Of a stretch of 64,000 nucleotides of DNA, positions 18,556 through 30,296 are shown in pieces. The translations under genes and the position numbers were made by a program. The notes under the pieces were generated by a model. The model saw nothing but the letters and a program-made list of their open reading frames with translations. It was not told the DNA's origin and did no database searches. The DNA comes from a sulfur-oxidizing endosymbiont of Gigantopelta aegis. Lineage in GTDB: Bacteria > Pseudomonadota > Gammaproteobacteria > GRL18. Location: assembly GCF_016097415.1 (NCBI RefSeq), contig NZ_JAEHGE010000001.1, forward strand, positions 3,087,157 through 3,151,156, read 5' to 3'. The stretch's first letter is position 1; every line of letters begins with the position of its first letter.

Positions 18556-18631
18556 GTCCCCTTCGTCTAGTGGCCTAGGACACCGCCCTTTCACGGCGGT
18601 AACAGGGGTTCGAGTCCCCTAGGGGACGCCA
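18556..18631 (+). tRNA. tRNA-Glu (anticodon TTC), copy 1
   Basis: The acceptor stem GTCCCCT pairs with AGGGGAC. The anticodon arm is CCGCCCTTTCACGGCGG with TTC in the loop, the T-arm is CAGGGGTTCGAGTCCCCT, and the encoded CCA ends at 18631. A T-rich run follows. An identical copy lies at 24238. Confidence 0.95.
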
Positions 18632-18804
18632 CTCTCTATTTTTTTTGAGCACTCAAACATGATAAAGCGCATATAAAACCTTCAAATAGCTCATAAAGCT
18701 CAAGCTTATATTCCATTTTTCCCTATATTTTCGTATCATATCAGCCTATTTTTTGACTAAAAACAAAAACCACCATTAGTTACACCATTTTTAACCTAGA
18801 TTTA

Positions 18805-18984
18805 AACCTAAAATAATCAGTTGAATCGTAGCGAGAGCGACTTAGGTGCTGAAGATTAAGGGTTTTACAGGTTATTTTGGCTTTATTCGTAGTCATCCTA
18901 CGGGTGAAGTCAAAATGTTCTGGAAAATCCTTAAGATTCAGTGCATAAGGCGGTCGCAGTAGGTTCAACTGATTTTTTTAGGTT
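18805..18984. repeat. MITE-like 180-bp inverted-repeat element
   Basis: The left arm begins AACCTAAAATAATCAGTTGA and the right end reads TCAACTGATTTTTTTAGGTT, its near reverse complement. Imperfect pairing continues inward for most of the element (for example GCTGAAGATTAAGGGTTTT against AAAATCCTTAAGATTCAG). It has no credible gene. The first 25 bp after AAC recur exactly at the right edge of the window, so this is a dispersed repeat. Confidence 0.8.
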
Positions 18985-19003
18985 AAACAATTCAAAGATA
19001 TAA

Positions 19004-21262
<2,259 letters not shown>

Positions 21263-21282
21263 ATAACAAGGACGTTTGAGCA

Positions 21283-22056
21283 ATGAGATTGATTGTATTT
21301 AAAATAGCCTTATTGATAATGCTACTGCTGAGCGAAAATTTATTCGCTCAAACACTGCCTCAGACTATTGCTCAAATAAAACCTTCTATTGTCGGTGTGG
21401 GGACGCTACAAACGACTCGCAGGCCGCCTTCCAACTTGCTCGGAACCGGTTTTATCGTTGCCGATGGCTATCATGTCATTACTAACTTTCATGTTGTTCC
21501 CAAAAAACTCAATACCGAGAGAAGAGAATCGCTGGTGATTTTTTACCAGCACAATAAAAAAATTCAATACCGCAAAGCCAGAGTGCTTGCCAGTGATGAA
21601 GAGCATGATCTGGCACTACTCAGAATTGAAGGCACAAAGTTTCCCGCACTCAAAATTGAAACCCGTCGTAAGCCTCAAGAAGGTGAAAGTATTGCCTTTA
21701 CTGGATTTCCCATTGGCGCTGTTCTTGGGCTATACCCTGTCACCCATAGAGGTATTATTTCTGCCCTTTCCCCAGTGGTCATACCTGCGCCTAGTGCCTC
21801 GACACTGACAATAAAAATGATTAAACGCTTAAAAAATCCTTATTTTGTCTATCAATTAGATGCCACAGCCTATCCAGGTAATAGCGGTAGCCCAATGTTC
21901 AGTGCAGAAAATGGCAAAGTGCTGGGTGTTATCAACAAGGTATTCATTAAGGAAAGCAAAGAAAGTATCTTGCAAAAACCCAGTGGCATTACCTATGCTA
22001 TTCCAGCCAAATACATTGTTAAACTACTCAAAGACAATCACATCAAACCTTATTGA
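21283..22056 (+). CDS. Secreted trypsin-like (S1C) serine protease
   Basis: A 257-residue protein with a signal peptide (residues 1-22, ending LFA-Q). The catalytic triad is visible: His in VITNFHVV, Asp in EEHDLALLRI and Ser in YPGNSGSPMF. There is no PDZ domain, so it is shorter than DegP/DegS. A periplasmic or envelope location is likely. It follows icd closely and converges with pgi, whose stop is only 5 bp away. Confidence 0.87.
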   Translation: MRLIVFKIALLIMLLLSENLFAQTLPQTIAQIKPSIVGVGTLQTTRRPPSNLLGTGFIVADGYHVITNFHVVPKKLNTERRESLVIFYQHNKKIQYRKARVLASDEEHDLALLRIEGTKFPALKIETRRKPQEGESIAFTGFPIGAVLGLYPVTHRGIISALSPVVIPAPSASTLTIKMIKRLKNPYFVYQLDATAYPGNSGSPMFSAENGKVLGVINKVFIKESKESILQKPSGITYAIPAKYIVKLLKDNHIKPY

Positions 22057-22060
22057 AGCT

Positions 22061-23734
22061 TTAATCGATTTTGTTTTTTTCAATTTGATCAAAATAAACC
22101 CGTTTACGGTAATTGATCAAGCCATTGGTCGATGAGTCATGATTACTCACATCGCCCGGTGTTGATAGATCCGTTTGGATCTGACCTGCTAGCACTTTGC
22201 CATACTCCACACCCCATTGGTCAAAAGAATTTATATTCCAGATAACCCCTTGCACAAAGACCTTATGCTCATACATGGCTAAAATAGAACCGAGTGTTTT
22301 TGGGGTGAGGCTTTCGAATATAATAGTATTAGTCGGTTTGTTACCATCAAATACTTTATGTTGTATGACTTCTTCTATGTATTCTTTATCAAAGCCCTGA
22401 TGCTTCATTTCTTCTACCGCTTCTGCATAGCGCTTGCCCAACATGAGTGCCTTAGTTTGTGCCAGACAATTGGAAAACAACACCCGATGATGCATACCCA
22501 AAGGGTTTTGACTCATGGCAGGAATTAAAAAATCGGCTGGAACTGGCTTGGTTCCCTGATGTAACAATTGGAAAAATGCGTGCTGGCCATTTGTGCCCGA
22601 TTGCCCCCAGATTATAGGGCCAGTGAGATAATTAACACGATGACCTTTACGATCAATGGTTTTACCATTACTTTCCATATCCAATTGTTGCAAATAAGCA
22701 GGGAGGCGCTCTAAGTACTGACTATAAGGCATAATGGCATGACTTTGCGCATCAAAGAAATTGTTATACCAAATACCCAGCAAGGCCATAATGACCGGAA
22801 TATTTTCTTCTAAAGGTGCTTTTTGAAAATGCTGATCCATTTCATAAGCACCTTCCAATAGGGCTTCAAAATGATCCATACCCAAATAAAGCGCGATGGT
22901 CAAACCAACCGATGACCAGAGTGAATATCGGCCACCAACCCAGTTCCAAAAGGCAAAGATATTATTTTCATTGATACCAAAATCAGTAGCCAATTCAATA
23001 TTCGTTGTGACTGCCACAAAATGTTTTTCAATGGCTTTCTCATTGCCCACTAAGTCCATAAACCATTTTCTGGCACTATAGGCGTTGAGCATGGTTTCTT
23101 GCGTGGTGAAGGTTTTTGAGGCAATGACAAATAAGGTGGATTCAGGTTCTACTTGTTTTAAGGTTTCCACCAAATGAGTGGCGTCGGCATTCGAAACAAA
23201 ATAAGCCTTTAAACCACGTTGTGCATAGGGTTTCATTGATTCACAAATCACATGAGGACCTAAATCAGAACCACCGATACCGATATTAATAATATTTTTT
23301 ATTTTAGAGCCATTATAGCCATGCCATTCACCAGAACGTACTTGCTCAGAAAAATCGCGCATGTGCGCCAGTACGGCTTTGATCTGCGGCATGACATTAC
23401 GGCCATTCACTCGAATCGGCTTATTAGAACGATTTCTTAAGGCTGTGTGCAATACCGAACGATTTTCTGTGAGATTTATTTTCTCCCCCGAAAACATGTG
23501 ATCACGCCATTCTTCTACATTGCCCTGTCGCGCCAGTGCAAATAGCAACTCCATTGTTTCCTCAGTCACCCGGTTTTTTGAATAGTCCAATAAAATATCA
23601 TTCAAGTGGGTAGAAAAATTATCAAAACGTAGCGGATCTTCAGCAAATAAGTCCCGCATGTGAAGATCTTTCACTTCTTCATAATGCGCCTTAAGTGCCA
23701 GCCAGGCAGGTGAGTCAATTAATTCTTTTATCAT
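22061..23734 (-). CDS. pgi: Glucose-6-phosphate isomerase
   Basis: A 557-residue enzyme interconverting glucose 6-phosphate and fructose 6-phosphate. Both family signatures are present: NIGIGGSDLGP region and VNSFDQWGVEYGK-type C-terminal segment (reads NINSFDQWGVEYGKVLA). The active-site segment SKTFTTQETMLNA and GRYSLWSSVGL are also intact. Length is normal. Confidence 0.96.
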   Translation of the reverse strand: MIKELIDSPAWLALKAHYEEVKDLHMRDLFAEDPLRFDNFSTHLNDILLDYSKNRVTEETMELLFALARQGNVEEWRDHMFSGEKINLTENRSVLHTALRNRSNKPIRVNGRNVMPQIKAVLAHMRDFSEQVRSGEWHGYNGSKIKNIINIGIGGSDLGPHVICESMKPYAQRGLKAYFVSNADATHLVETLKQVEPESTLFVIASKTFTTQETMLNAYSARKWFMDLVGNEKAIEKHFVAVTTNIELATDFGINENNIFAFWNWVGGRYSLWSSVGLTIALYLGMDHFEALLEGAYEMDQHFQKAPLEENIPVIMALLGIWYNNFFDAQSHAIMPYSQYLERLPAYLQQLDMESNGKTIDRKGHRVNYLTGPIIWGQSGTNGQHAFFQLLHQGTKPVPADFLIPAMSQNPLGMHHRVLFSNCLAQTKALMLGKRYAEAVEEMKHQGFDKEYIEEVIQHKVFDGNKPTNTIIFESLTPKTLGSILAMYEHKVFVQGVIWNINSFDQWGVEYGKVLAGQIQTDLSTPGDVSNHDSSTNGLINYRKRVYFDQIEKNKID

Positions 23735-23911
23735 GGAAAATAATCCGTATTGGTGTCTATTTGAACTGAAGGTAGCGTTTAATACTAAAAGACGCGAGCC
23801 AAAAGTTTATTTTATGTTCTGATGCTAATAAGTATACTATAAAAAGCTTTCGATATAATCCATAAGCAATTGATAATTTGGCACAGATCAAACCTTGTTT
23901 ATACTTCAGAT

Positions 23912-23993
23912 GTAGGATGTGGTGAGGAACGAACCGCATCAATGGTTTTAAATGTACGTCTTTGATGCGGTTCGTGCACTCACCACATCCTAC
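23912..23993. repeat. Palindromic element after the pgi promoter
   Basis: The arms GTAGGATGTGGTGAGG...ACGAACCGCATCAA and TTGATGCGGTTCGT...CTCACCACATCCTAC pair over more than 30 bp each. It lies in the 500-bp gap upstream of pgi. The ORF reading across it has no similarity that I recognise. Same class as the palindromes at 1575 and 17548, with different sequence. Confidence 0.8.
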
Positions 23994-24084
23994 CAATGTA
24001 AAGACAAATTAGCTTATTTGATCTGTCCCAATAATTTAATAGTTATTATTTAAGCTTCAAGTGTGAAAAAAGTTAAATTAATGT

Positions 24085-24113
24085 TTGACTAATTAAAAAC
24101 TCAACCCTATAAT
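24085..24113 (+). promoter_or_regulatory. Strong sigma-70 promoter upstream of tRNA-Glu copy 2
   Basis: TTGACT, exactly 17 bp, TATAAT: a near-perfect consensus. The -10 lies about 125 bp before the tRNA, in the same direction, and no gene lies between. Confidence 0.75.
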
Positions 24114-24237
24114 ATGCGCACTTTCTAGCTAATTGCTACGAAGGACTGCTTCAACTCTTTATTTTTCTACCCGATTTCTCTTATGAAATAAGTAGTTTAA
24201 GACCAGAGCCTGTCATGAAAATGGCAATATGAATTGT

Positions 24238-24313
24238 GTCCCCTTCGTCTAGTGGCCTAGGACACCGCCCTTTCACGGCGGTAACAGGGGTTCGAGTCCC
24301 CTAGGGGACGCCA
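24238..24313 (+). tRNA. tRNA-Glu (anticodon TTC), copy 2
   Basis: Identical over its full 76 nt, including CCA, to the copy at 18556, and the identity extends a few bases into the 3' flank (CTCTCT). The flanks otherwise differ, including a strong promoter upstream here. Confidence 0.95.
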
Positions 24314-24430
24314 CTCTCTTTTTTTTCCAAGTTTTTCACTCCACACAGCTAAATTTTCTTTTTTTTTCTTAATTACAATCTATACTCATAGTATCCGAAT
24401 TTATTACTCATGGTAGTTTTGGTTTTTATT

Positions 24431-24513
24431 ATGATAAGACAGATTTCTGCGCAAAAATTAAAAGTGGGCATGTATATTCACGAACTCGATTGTTCTTGGA
24501 TCAAGCATCCCTT
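24431..24513 (+). pseudogene. HD-GYP/DUF3391 protein, 5' fragment
   Basis: The first 28 codons (MIRQISAQKLKVGMYIHEL...IKHPF) match the start of DUF3391, the N-terminal domain of many HD-GYP cyclic-di-GMP phosphodiesterases. The reading frame then runs straight into IS3 transposase sequence, giving a chimaeric ORF to 24835. The continuation of the domain lies beyond the IS block at 25547. Confidence 0.75.
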
Positions 24514-25546
24514 TAATAAACCAATGGATGGATTGCTTTGGCATACTGACCGAGGTAGCCAATATGCCTCTGATAGTCATAGAAAAATATTGTCGGATCA
24601 TAACATAATTCAGTCTATGAGCCGCAAATGGAAATTCTGGGACAATGCTGTATCAGAGAGCTTCTTTCATAGTTTGAAAACTGAATTGACGCACCATTGT
24701 CGATTCAAAACCAGAGTAGAAGCAAAGCAGGCAATATTTGAATATATTGAGGTATTTTATAATCGGGAGCGACTTCATTCGGCTAATGATTATTTGTCAC
24801 CAGTCGATTATGAAATACAGCAGGAAATAGCTTAAATCGATTGATTGAAGAGGGGTAAAGGCGACATAAATGCCGCCCATTACCGTTGACGGCCATCGGC
24901 TCCTCAGCCTGTGCCGTGAAGATATTGTAACAGGATCATTACCGTTGTGAAAATACCTTGGGTGAATGGAACGGCTCTATCGTTCCAGAGGGCAAAGCCC
25001 TTTCTCTTCATCTGTTTAAAGTTAACATGAGAAACTAAAATGATAGGAAATACAAAATGACAAAAATCACTTGAAACAGCCAAAAAAATATTTAGAAAAC
25101 TGTCCGGAAAAGTGTTGACACATCATGAAGCGCTTACTGAGCAGCTAAAAAACTGTTTGAAGACAGTCGCAAGACTTATGGAACCCGTCGTCTTAAAAAG
25201 AAAACTGGCTGAAAAAGGCGTTCATATAAGCCGCCGGAGAATTGGTCGATTAATGAAAAAAGCCGGTTTGTTTTGTAAAACGAAGAGACGCTTTAAAGCG
25301 ACGACTAATTCCAAGCATAATAAGCGTATATCTCCAAATTTACTGGAAAGAGAGTTTACTGTCTCTCAACCTGATCGCTACTATGTGGGTGATATTACCT
25401 ATATTGCCACCAAGGAAGGCTGGTTATATTTAGCGGTTGTCATTGACTTATTCTCTAGGCAAATTGTTGGCTGGTCGATGGATGAGCGAATGAAAGCCAA
25501 GCTAGTCAATGATGCTTATTGATTGAAGAGGGGTAAAGGCGACATC
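24514..25546 (+). mobile_element. IS3-family copies B/B', 5'-truncated and rearranged
   Basis: 24514-25121 is the right third of the IS3 element: the C-terminal half of orfB ([20 protein letters not shown]), the long non-coding tail and the terminal GTTGACACATCA. It is joined directly to an internal piece of a second copy (about 25122-25517, orfB from ALTEQLKN to VNDA) and then a 29-bp scrap of tail. The block splits the HD-GYP-type gene. Neither piece encodes a full transposase. The copy reads KWKFWDN where the others read KGNCWDN. Confidence 0.85.
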
Positions 25547-25865
25547 CCACTTTACCCGTAATCAGTTTAAAATTACTGATCCTCAAGACATCAAAAAATT
25601 CATACCGCGAAAAAATCCTATCACTCAAAAAAATTGATACGGATAAGGGATAAGGGACTTGATATAGAAGCTGATAGTAAGCAAACACCTGTTTCTGATA
25701 AACCCAAAGAACAAGCAGTTCAGGGCAGTGTCACTAAGCCGAAAAAAACCAGCCTGAAGAAAACGCGCAAAGAAGCCAAACACATTAAAGGCCATGCCGA
25801 ACAAGCCATTTCAAATATTATGGCTGATGTTAAATTTGAAATGGAAGCAATAATGTTGAAATGGA
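25547..25865 (+). pseudogene. HD-GYP/DUF3391 protein, second fragment
   Basis: Translation gives HFTRNQFKITDPQDIKKFI, which continues the HPF end of the fragment at 24431, then KIDTDKG and, after a break, LDIEADSKQTPVSDKPKEQ and a Lys-rich linker to HAEQAISNIMADV. This is the DUF3391 domain plus its usual linker. The break is a 7-bp tandem duplication (ATAAGGG twice at about 25639-25653), which shifts the frame. The HD-GYP catalytic domain itself is absent; the next IS3 copy starts where it would begin. Confidence 0.7.
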
Positions 25866-27171
25866 ACAAAATGAATGATCAAACAAAAAAACCGAATAAA
25901 AGCTATACATCAGAATTTAAAGAATCAGCTGTCAAATTAGCTAATGAGACGGATCAACCCGTTTCTCAGACTGCCAGGGAGCTAGGTGTTAATGTAAATA
26001 CTCTACATACCTGGATCAGTAAATATTCCAAACCGGTGAAGACGGTAGCCAATAGAAGTGATGAACACATTTATGATGAAGTAAAACGTCTGAAAAAGAA
26101 TTGGCAAAAGTGATTCAGGAGCGTGATTTATTAAAAAAGGCCACAGCGTACTTTGCAAGGGAAACTTTGTGAAGTACGCATGGATAACTGATCAGGCTAA
26201 AGATTACCCGGTAACGATTCTGTGCCGTTTTATGGATGTTTCCCGTAGTTGCTATTATGATTGGGTTAGCTCTCCTAAAACGGATAGAGAGAAAGAAAAT
26301 GAAAGCGCTTACTGAGCAGCTAAAAAAAACTGTTTGAAGACAGTCGCAAGACTTATGGAACCCGTCGTCTTAAAAGAAAACTGGCTGAAAAAGGCGTTCA
26401 TATAAGCCGCCGGAGAATTGGTCGATTAATGAAAAAAGCCGGTTTGTTTTGTAAAACGAAGAGACGCTTTAAAGCGACGACTAATTCCAAGCATAATAAG
26501 CGTATATCTCCAAATTTACTGGAAAGAGAGTTTACTGTCTCTCAACCTGATCGCTACTATGTGGGTGATATTACCTATATTGCCACCAAGGAAGGCTGGT
26601 TATATTTAGCGGTTGTCATTGACTTATTCTCTAGGCAAATTGTTGGCTGGTCGATGGATGATAGTCAATGATGCTTTACTGATGGCCATATGGAAGCGTA
26701 AACCAATGGATGGATTGCTTTGGCATACTGACCGAGGTAGCCAATATGCCTCTGATAGTCATAGAAAAATATTGTCGGATCATAACATAATTCAGTCTAT
26801 GAGCCGCAAAGGAAATTGCTGGGACAATGCTGTATCAGAGAGCTTCTTTCATAGTTTGAAAACTGAATTGACGCACCATTGTCGATTCAAAACCAGAGTA
26901 GAAGCAAAGCAGGCAATATTTGAATATATTGAGGTATTTTATAATCGGGAGCGACTTCATTCGGCTAATGATTATTTGTCACCAGTCGATTATGAAATAC
27001 AGCAGGAAATAGCTTAAATCGATTGATTGAAGAGGGGTAAAAGGCGACATAAATGCCGCCCATTACCGTTGACGGCCATCGGCTCCTCAGCCTGTGCCGT
27101 GAAGATATTGTAACAGGATCATTACCGTTGTGAAAATACCTTGGGTGAATGGAACGGCTCTTGACACATCA
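25866..27171 (+). mobile_element. IS3-family copy C, ends damaged
   Basis: Carries orfA (from MNDQTKKPNKSYTSEF at 25871) and orfB to its stop at 27017, then part of the tail. The terminal left inverted repeat is missing, and the tail jumps from GGCTC to the terminal TTGACACATCA, losing about 130 bp. Homopolymer changes split both genes (for example eight A's where the frame needs seven near 26322), and a small deletion removes ERMKAK near 26655. Confidence 0.85.
26429..27017 (+). pseudogene. IS3-family transposase OrfB (copy C), frame-broken
   Basis: The frame 26429-26671 ends after GWSMDDSQ and the remainder resumes at 26613-27017. The junction lacks about 19 bp relative to the copy at 33222. 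The DDE residues are all present but in two frames. Confidence 0.75.
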
Positions 27172-27222
27172 GTTTATTACTGCGAATGATAGTGAATATG
27201 ATGTCATAAGACACTTTAAACC

Positions 27223-28837
27223 ATGAATATTTCTTTAAAATACCGCATTGCTTTAACTATCTTTGTCTTAGAAGCAATAATGTTAAGCGTCGTACTCAGT
27301 ACAACCCTTTCCTTTTCTGAAAAGGCCAGTCGTGAACAATTGGCGGAAACAGAACAAGTCATAATATCAGCACTCAGTCAGTCAGCCCGTGAAGCATTAT
27401 TCATTGAAGAATACGATGAGTTACAAGATTACATTGATTTAATGATAGACAACTTACACGTTGTCAATGTCATGGTGCTCGATAGCAATGATCGAGTCGT
27501 TGCCGCAGGCTTAAATAAAGAGTTGGGTATGTCTAAACCTAAATTTATTAAGCGTTCAAACCATCAATGGCGCATTCAGGACATCTATAATACGGTAGGT
27601 AATATTGGCAAGCTTGCAGTGGAATTTTCCAGTATTCCCCTGCTTGAAACAGAGCAAGCCATTCGTAATTTAGGTATCACTACGGCGGTAATAGGAATGA
27701 TTTTTATTGCTGTGGTTGGTAGTTTTATGGGCTATCTGCTCACCGTAAGACTCACCCAATTAAGCAGTATTGCCAAACGATTTGCCGAGGGTGAATTTAG
27801 CATCAAATCAGAAATAAAAGGCAGTGATGAAATTGCTAAACTGGGCTCAACTTTCAATTATATGGCTAATGAAACTGAGCAATACATTGAAAAATTACGC
27901 CTCAACGAACAAGTCCTGATAAAAGCACACAATAATCTTGAGCAATTAGTCTCCGAACGTACACTGGAATTAAAAAACAAAGGCGATGAATTAGCGCTGA
28001 GAAATGATGAATTAAACAATCTCATCGCCCAATTACAGCAAACTCAAGAAGAACTCATCCAAAGTCGAAAAATGGCTTTAATGGGTGAACTTGTTGCAGG
28101 TGTTGCGCATGAACTCAACACCCCTATCGGAATTTCCATTACTGCGGTTTCATTTCTCGAAGATAGTCTGAAACCACTGGTTAAATCGTTTAAAGACAAT
28201 ACCCTCACTGTTGAAGAACTAGCCACCTTTATTAATATTTTAAATCAGTCCATTCCAACTATAATGAATAGCGTAAAGCGCAGTGCCATGCTAGTGTCTG
28301 AATTTAAGAAATTATCAATTGACAATAATACTCAACAACAAGAAGTTTTTTCCTAAAAGAACATGTTTTAAGTGTTATTTATGAGTTCAAACAAAATAAA
28401 CCCGAACAATTCAATAGTTTAAACTATCAGGACGAAAACGATCTGATACTACAGAGTTATCCTGATGCCTTAAAACATACCATTGGACAACTTATTGAAA
28501 ACTCCTTATTGCATGCTCGCATCGCATCGATGGGCAAGCACTTAATATTAATATCATAGTGTCCGTCAATCAGGAAGCAATTAACATTGATTATAGTGAT
28601 GATGGCAAAGGGCTAGACGAAGAAACTTTGAGTAAGATCTTTGATCCTTTTTATACCACTTGTCGAAACTTGGGTAATACCGGCCTGGGAATGCACATCG
28701 TGTTTAATCTCATCACACAATTGTTAAATGGTAAGATTCAATGTCAAAGCACCTTAGGTAAAGGGTTGACCTGTCACATCAGTTTGCCACTGAATTTAAT
28801 TGCCGATGATCAGAAAACAGTCGCTCTAACAGTACAG
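27223..28837 (+). pseudogene. Sensor histidine kinase, broken by two indels and an IS
   Basis: The first 377 codons are intact: membrane helix 1 (about 8-29), a periplasmic sensor region, helix 2 (about 149-172), HAMP, a coiled coil, and the phospho-acceptor box MGELVAGVAHELNTPIG. The frame then breaks in a T-run near 28346; with one more T it continues (FFLKEHVLSVIYEFKQ...QLIENSLLHAR). A second break is a 5-bp duplication (CGCATCGCAT, about 28518). The ATPase part then resumes with DYSDDGKGLDEET, FDPFYTT and NTGLGMHIV (N, G1 and G2 boxes). An IS ends the gene at 28837; the last codons reappear at 30251-30270 (…QLFNS stop). A PhnD-like protein lies next to it, convergent, a pairing seen for other sensors. 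Confidence 0.82.
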
Positions 28838-28908
28838 TGGACCCCATTGTCAAGACAGCTTTCTCAAATATTAAGATATAATTCTGTTGGTTATTTATAG
28901 TATTAGTC

Positions 28909-28998
28909 TTATCCACATATCCACAGGTCTGCCAGTAGTCCAGAGACGCTTGCGATATATCTCAGGGCTACTGGCTTGGCCTGTGGATATGTGGATAA
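28909..28998. repeat. Palindrome in the tail of the second IS3-family element
   Basis: TTATCCACATATCCACAGG (28909) is mirrored by CCTGTGGATATGTGGATAA (to 28998), with further pairing of GCCAGTAG and CTACTGGC inside. It lies after the orfB stop and may be the terminator of the IS or a separate MITE inside it. Confidence 0.75.
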
Positions 28999-29030
28999 AA
29001 CGGTTGCCAGTAAAGTTGATTATCCTCTCA

Positions 29031-29880
29031 TCATGCTGCCCGTTTTAAGTCTGGAACAACTTCTTTCATCACGCCATAGATCTCTGCAGGCGTTTTTCCA
29101 CCGTGTGTACTGTGTGGTCGTTCATGGTTGTAAAACTCAAAATATTCCTTTAATGAGCTCTTTAGCTCATCAATACTTTGGTAATCCTTGAGGTAAATTT
29201 CCTCATATTTTACACTTCGCCAGAGTCGTTCAATCATAATGTTATCCATTGCTCTGCCTTTGCCGTCCATGCTGATTTTTATATCATTGGCCTTTAGAAC
29301 ACCTGTAAATGCTCTGCTAGTATATTGAGCACCTTGATCCGTATTGAAGATTTCTGGCTTTCCATATCGTCGCAGTGCTGTTTCCAGACTACTGATACAA
29401 AAGCTTTCTTCCATGCTGGTTGACACTTCCCAGGACAGCACAAAACGGCTACTCCAGTCCATAACAGCACTTAGGTAGACAAATCCATGTGGCATCCGTA
29501 AATACGTGATATCTGTGCACCAAACCTGGTTATTCCTATTAATATCAATTCCTTTGAGCAAATATGGATAGAGGTTATTTACTTTGCAAGGCTTGCTGGT
29601 ATTGGGTTTTGGTGCCACTGAAACCAATCCCATGATCCGCATAAGCCGTTGAACTTTTTACGATTAATTTTATAACATTTCAATCTTAATGCATTACGAA
29701 TTTGACGACTGCCATAGAATGGATGTTTTATGTACAACTCATCAATCAAATTCATTAATGTTAAATCTTTATTTTGCAGAGGCTTTTTAGGTTGATAGTA
29801 ATAGCTTGAACGGTTCAGGCCGATAAGCTCACATTGTTTTTTGATGCTCAACTGAGGGTGCTCTTTTTCTATGCAACACC
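29031..29880 (-). pseudogene. IS3-family OrfB (second element), frameshifted
   Basis: The N-terminal part (KQCELIGLNRSSYYYQP, HPFYGSRQIRNALR) and the catalytic part (WCTDITYLRM, NTDQGAQYTS, NIMIERLWRSVKYEE) are in different frames, split near 29650. The DDE residues are all present. OrfA upstream, with a helix-turn-helix start and a coiled-coil, is also split. Confidence 0.8.
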
Positions 29881-30296
29881 GCTTTTCTGCTCTACTCAGT
29901 TGAACATCTTCAACTTTTTTGACAGCCAGTCAGCCTCTACTTTTAGTTGACCTATTTGGCTGTACAGGTGTTCTTTTTCCTTTTCATGTTCAGCATCTTT
30001 ATTCTCTAATTTTTTTGAAAAAGTATCGGCTGCACCATCAAGCATCTGCTTTTTCCAGCTATTGACCTGGGTGGTGTGCACTTCAAATTCTGACGCAATT
30101 TCTGCGACTGTTTTTGACCTTTCAAAGCCTCAATGGCTACTTTTGCTTTAAATTTGTTGTTGAATGTTTTTCTTTTTTGTGCTCATTTTTTGTTCCCCGT
30201 TAGGTTAGCTCTTATATCTTAACCTATTGTCCAGTTTTCGGGGTCCACTATACAGTTATTTAATAGCTGAGCATTGTTAACGGCCGTGTATTAATT

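Larger units (their letters stand above)
28838..30250 (-). mobile_element. Second IS3-family element (TGGACCCC ends)
   Basis: The ends read TGGACCCC at 28838 and GGGGTCCA to 30247, with TTAAGATATAA near both ends. This is a different IS3-family member from the abundant one. orfA (about 30185-29896) and orfB (about 29880-29031) are both interrupted by one-base shifts. TACAG flanks the element on both sides (28833-28837 and 30251-30255) if the right end is placed at 30250, a possible 5-bp target duplication. Removing the IS and one TACAG restores an in-frame end for the histidine kinase. Confidence 0.82.

Noticed and set aside
18780..18968. 62-residue ORF on the reverse strand upstream of icd
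   Set aside because: It lies wholly within the MITE-like inverted repeat, and its translation shows no family pattern.
24410..24835. 141-residue ORF joining a DUF3391 start to a transposase end
   Set aside because: It is an accidental in-frame fusion at an IS truncation point, not a real gene.
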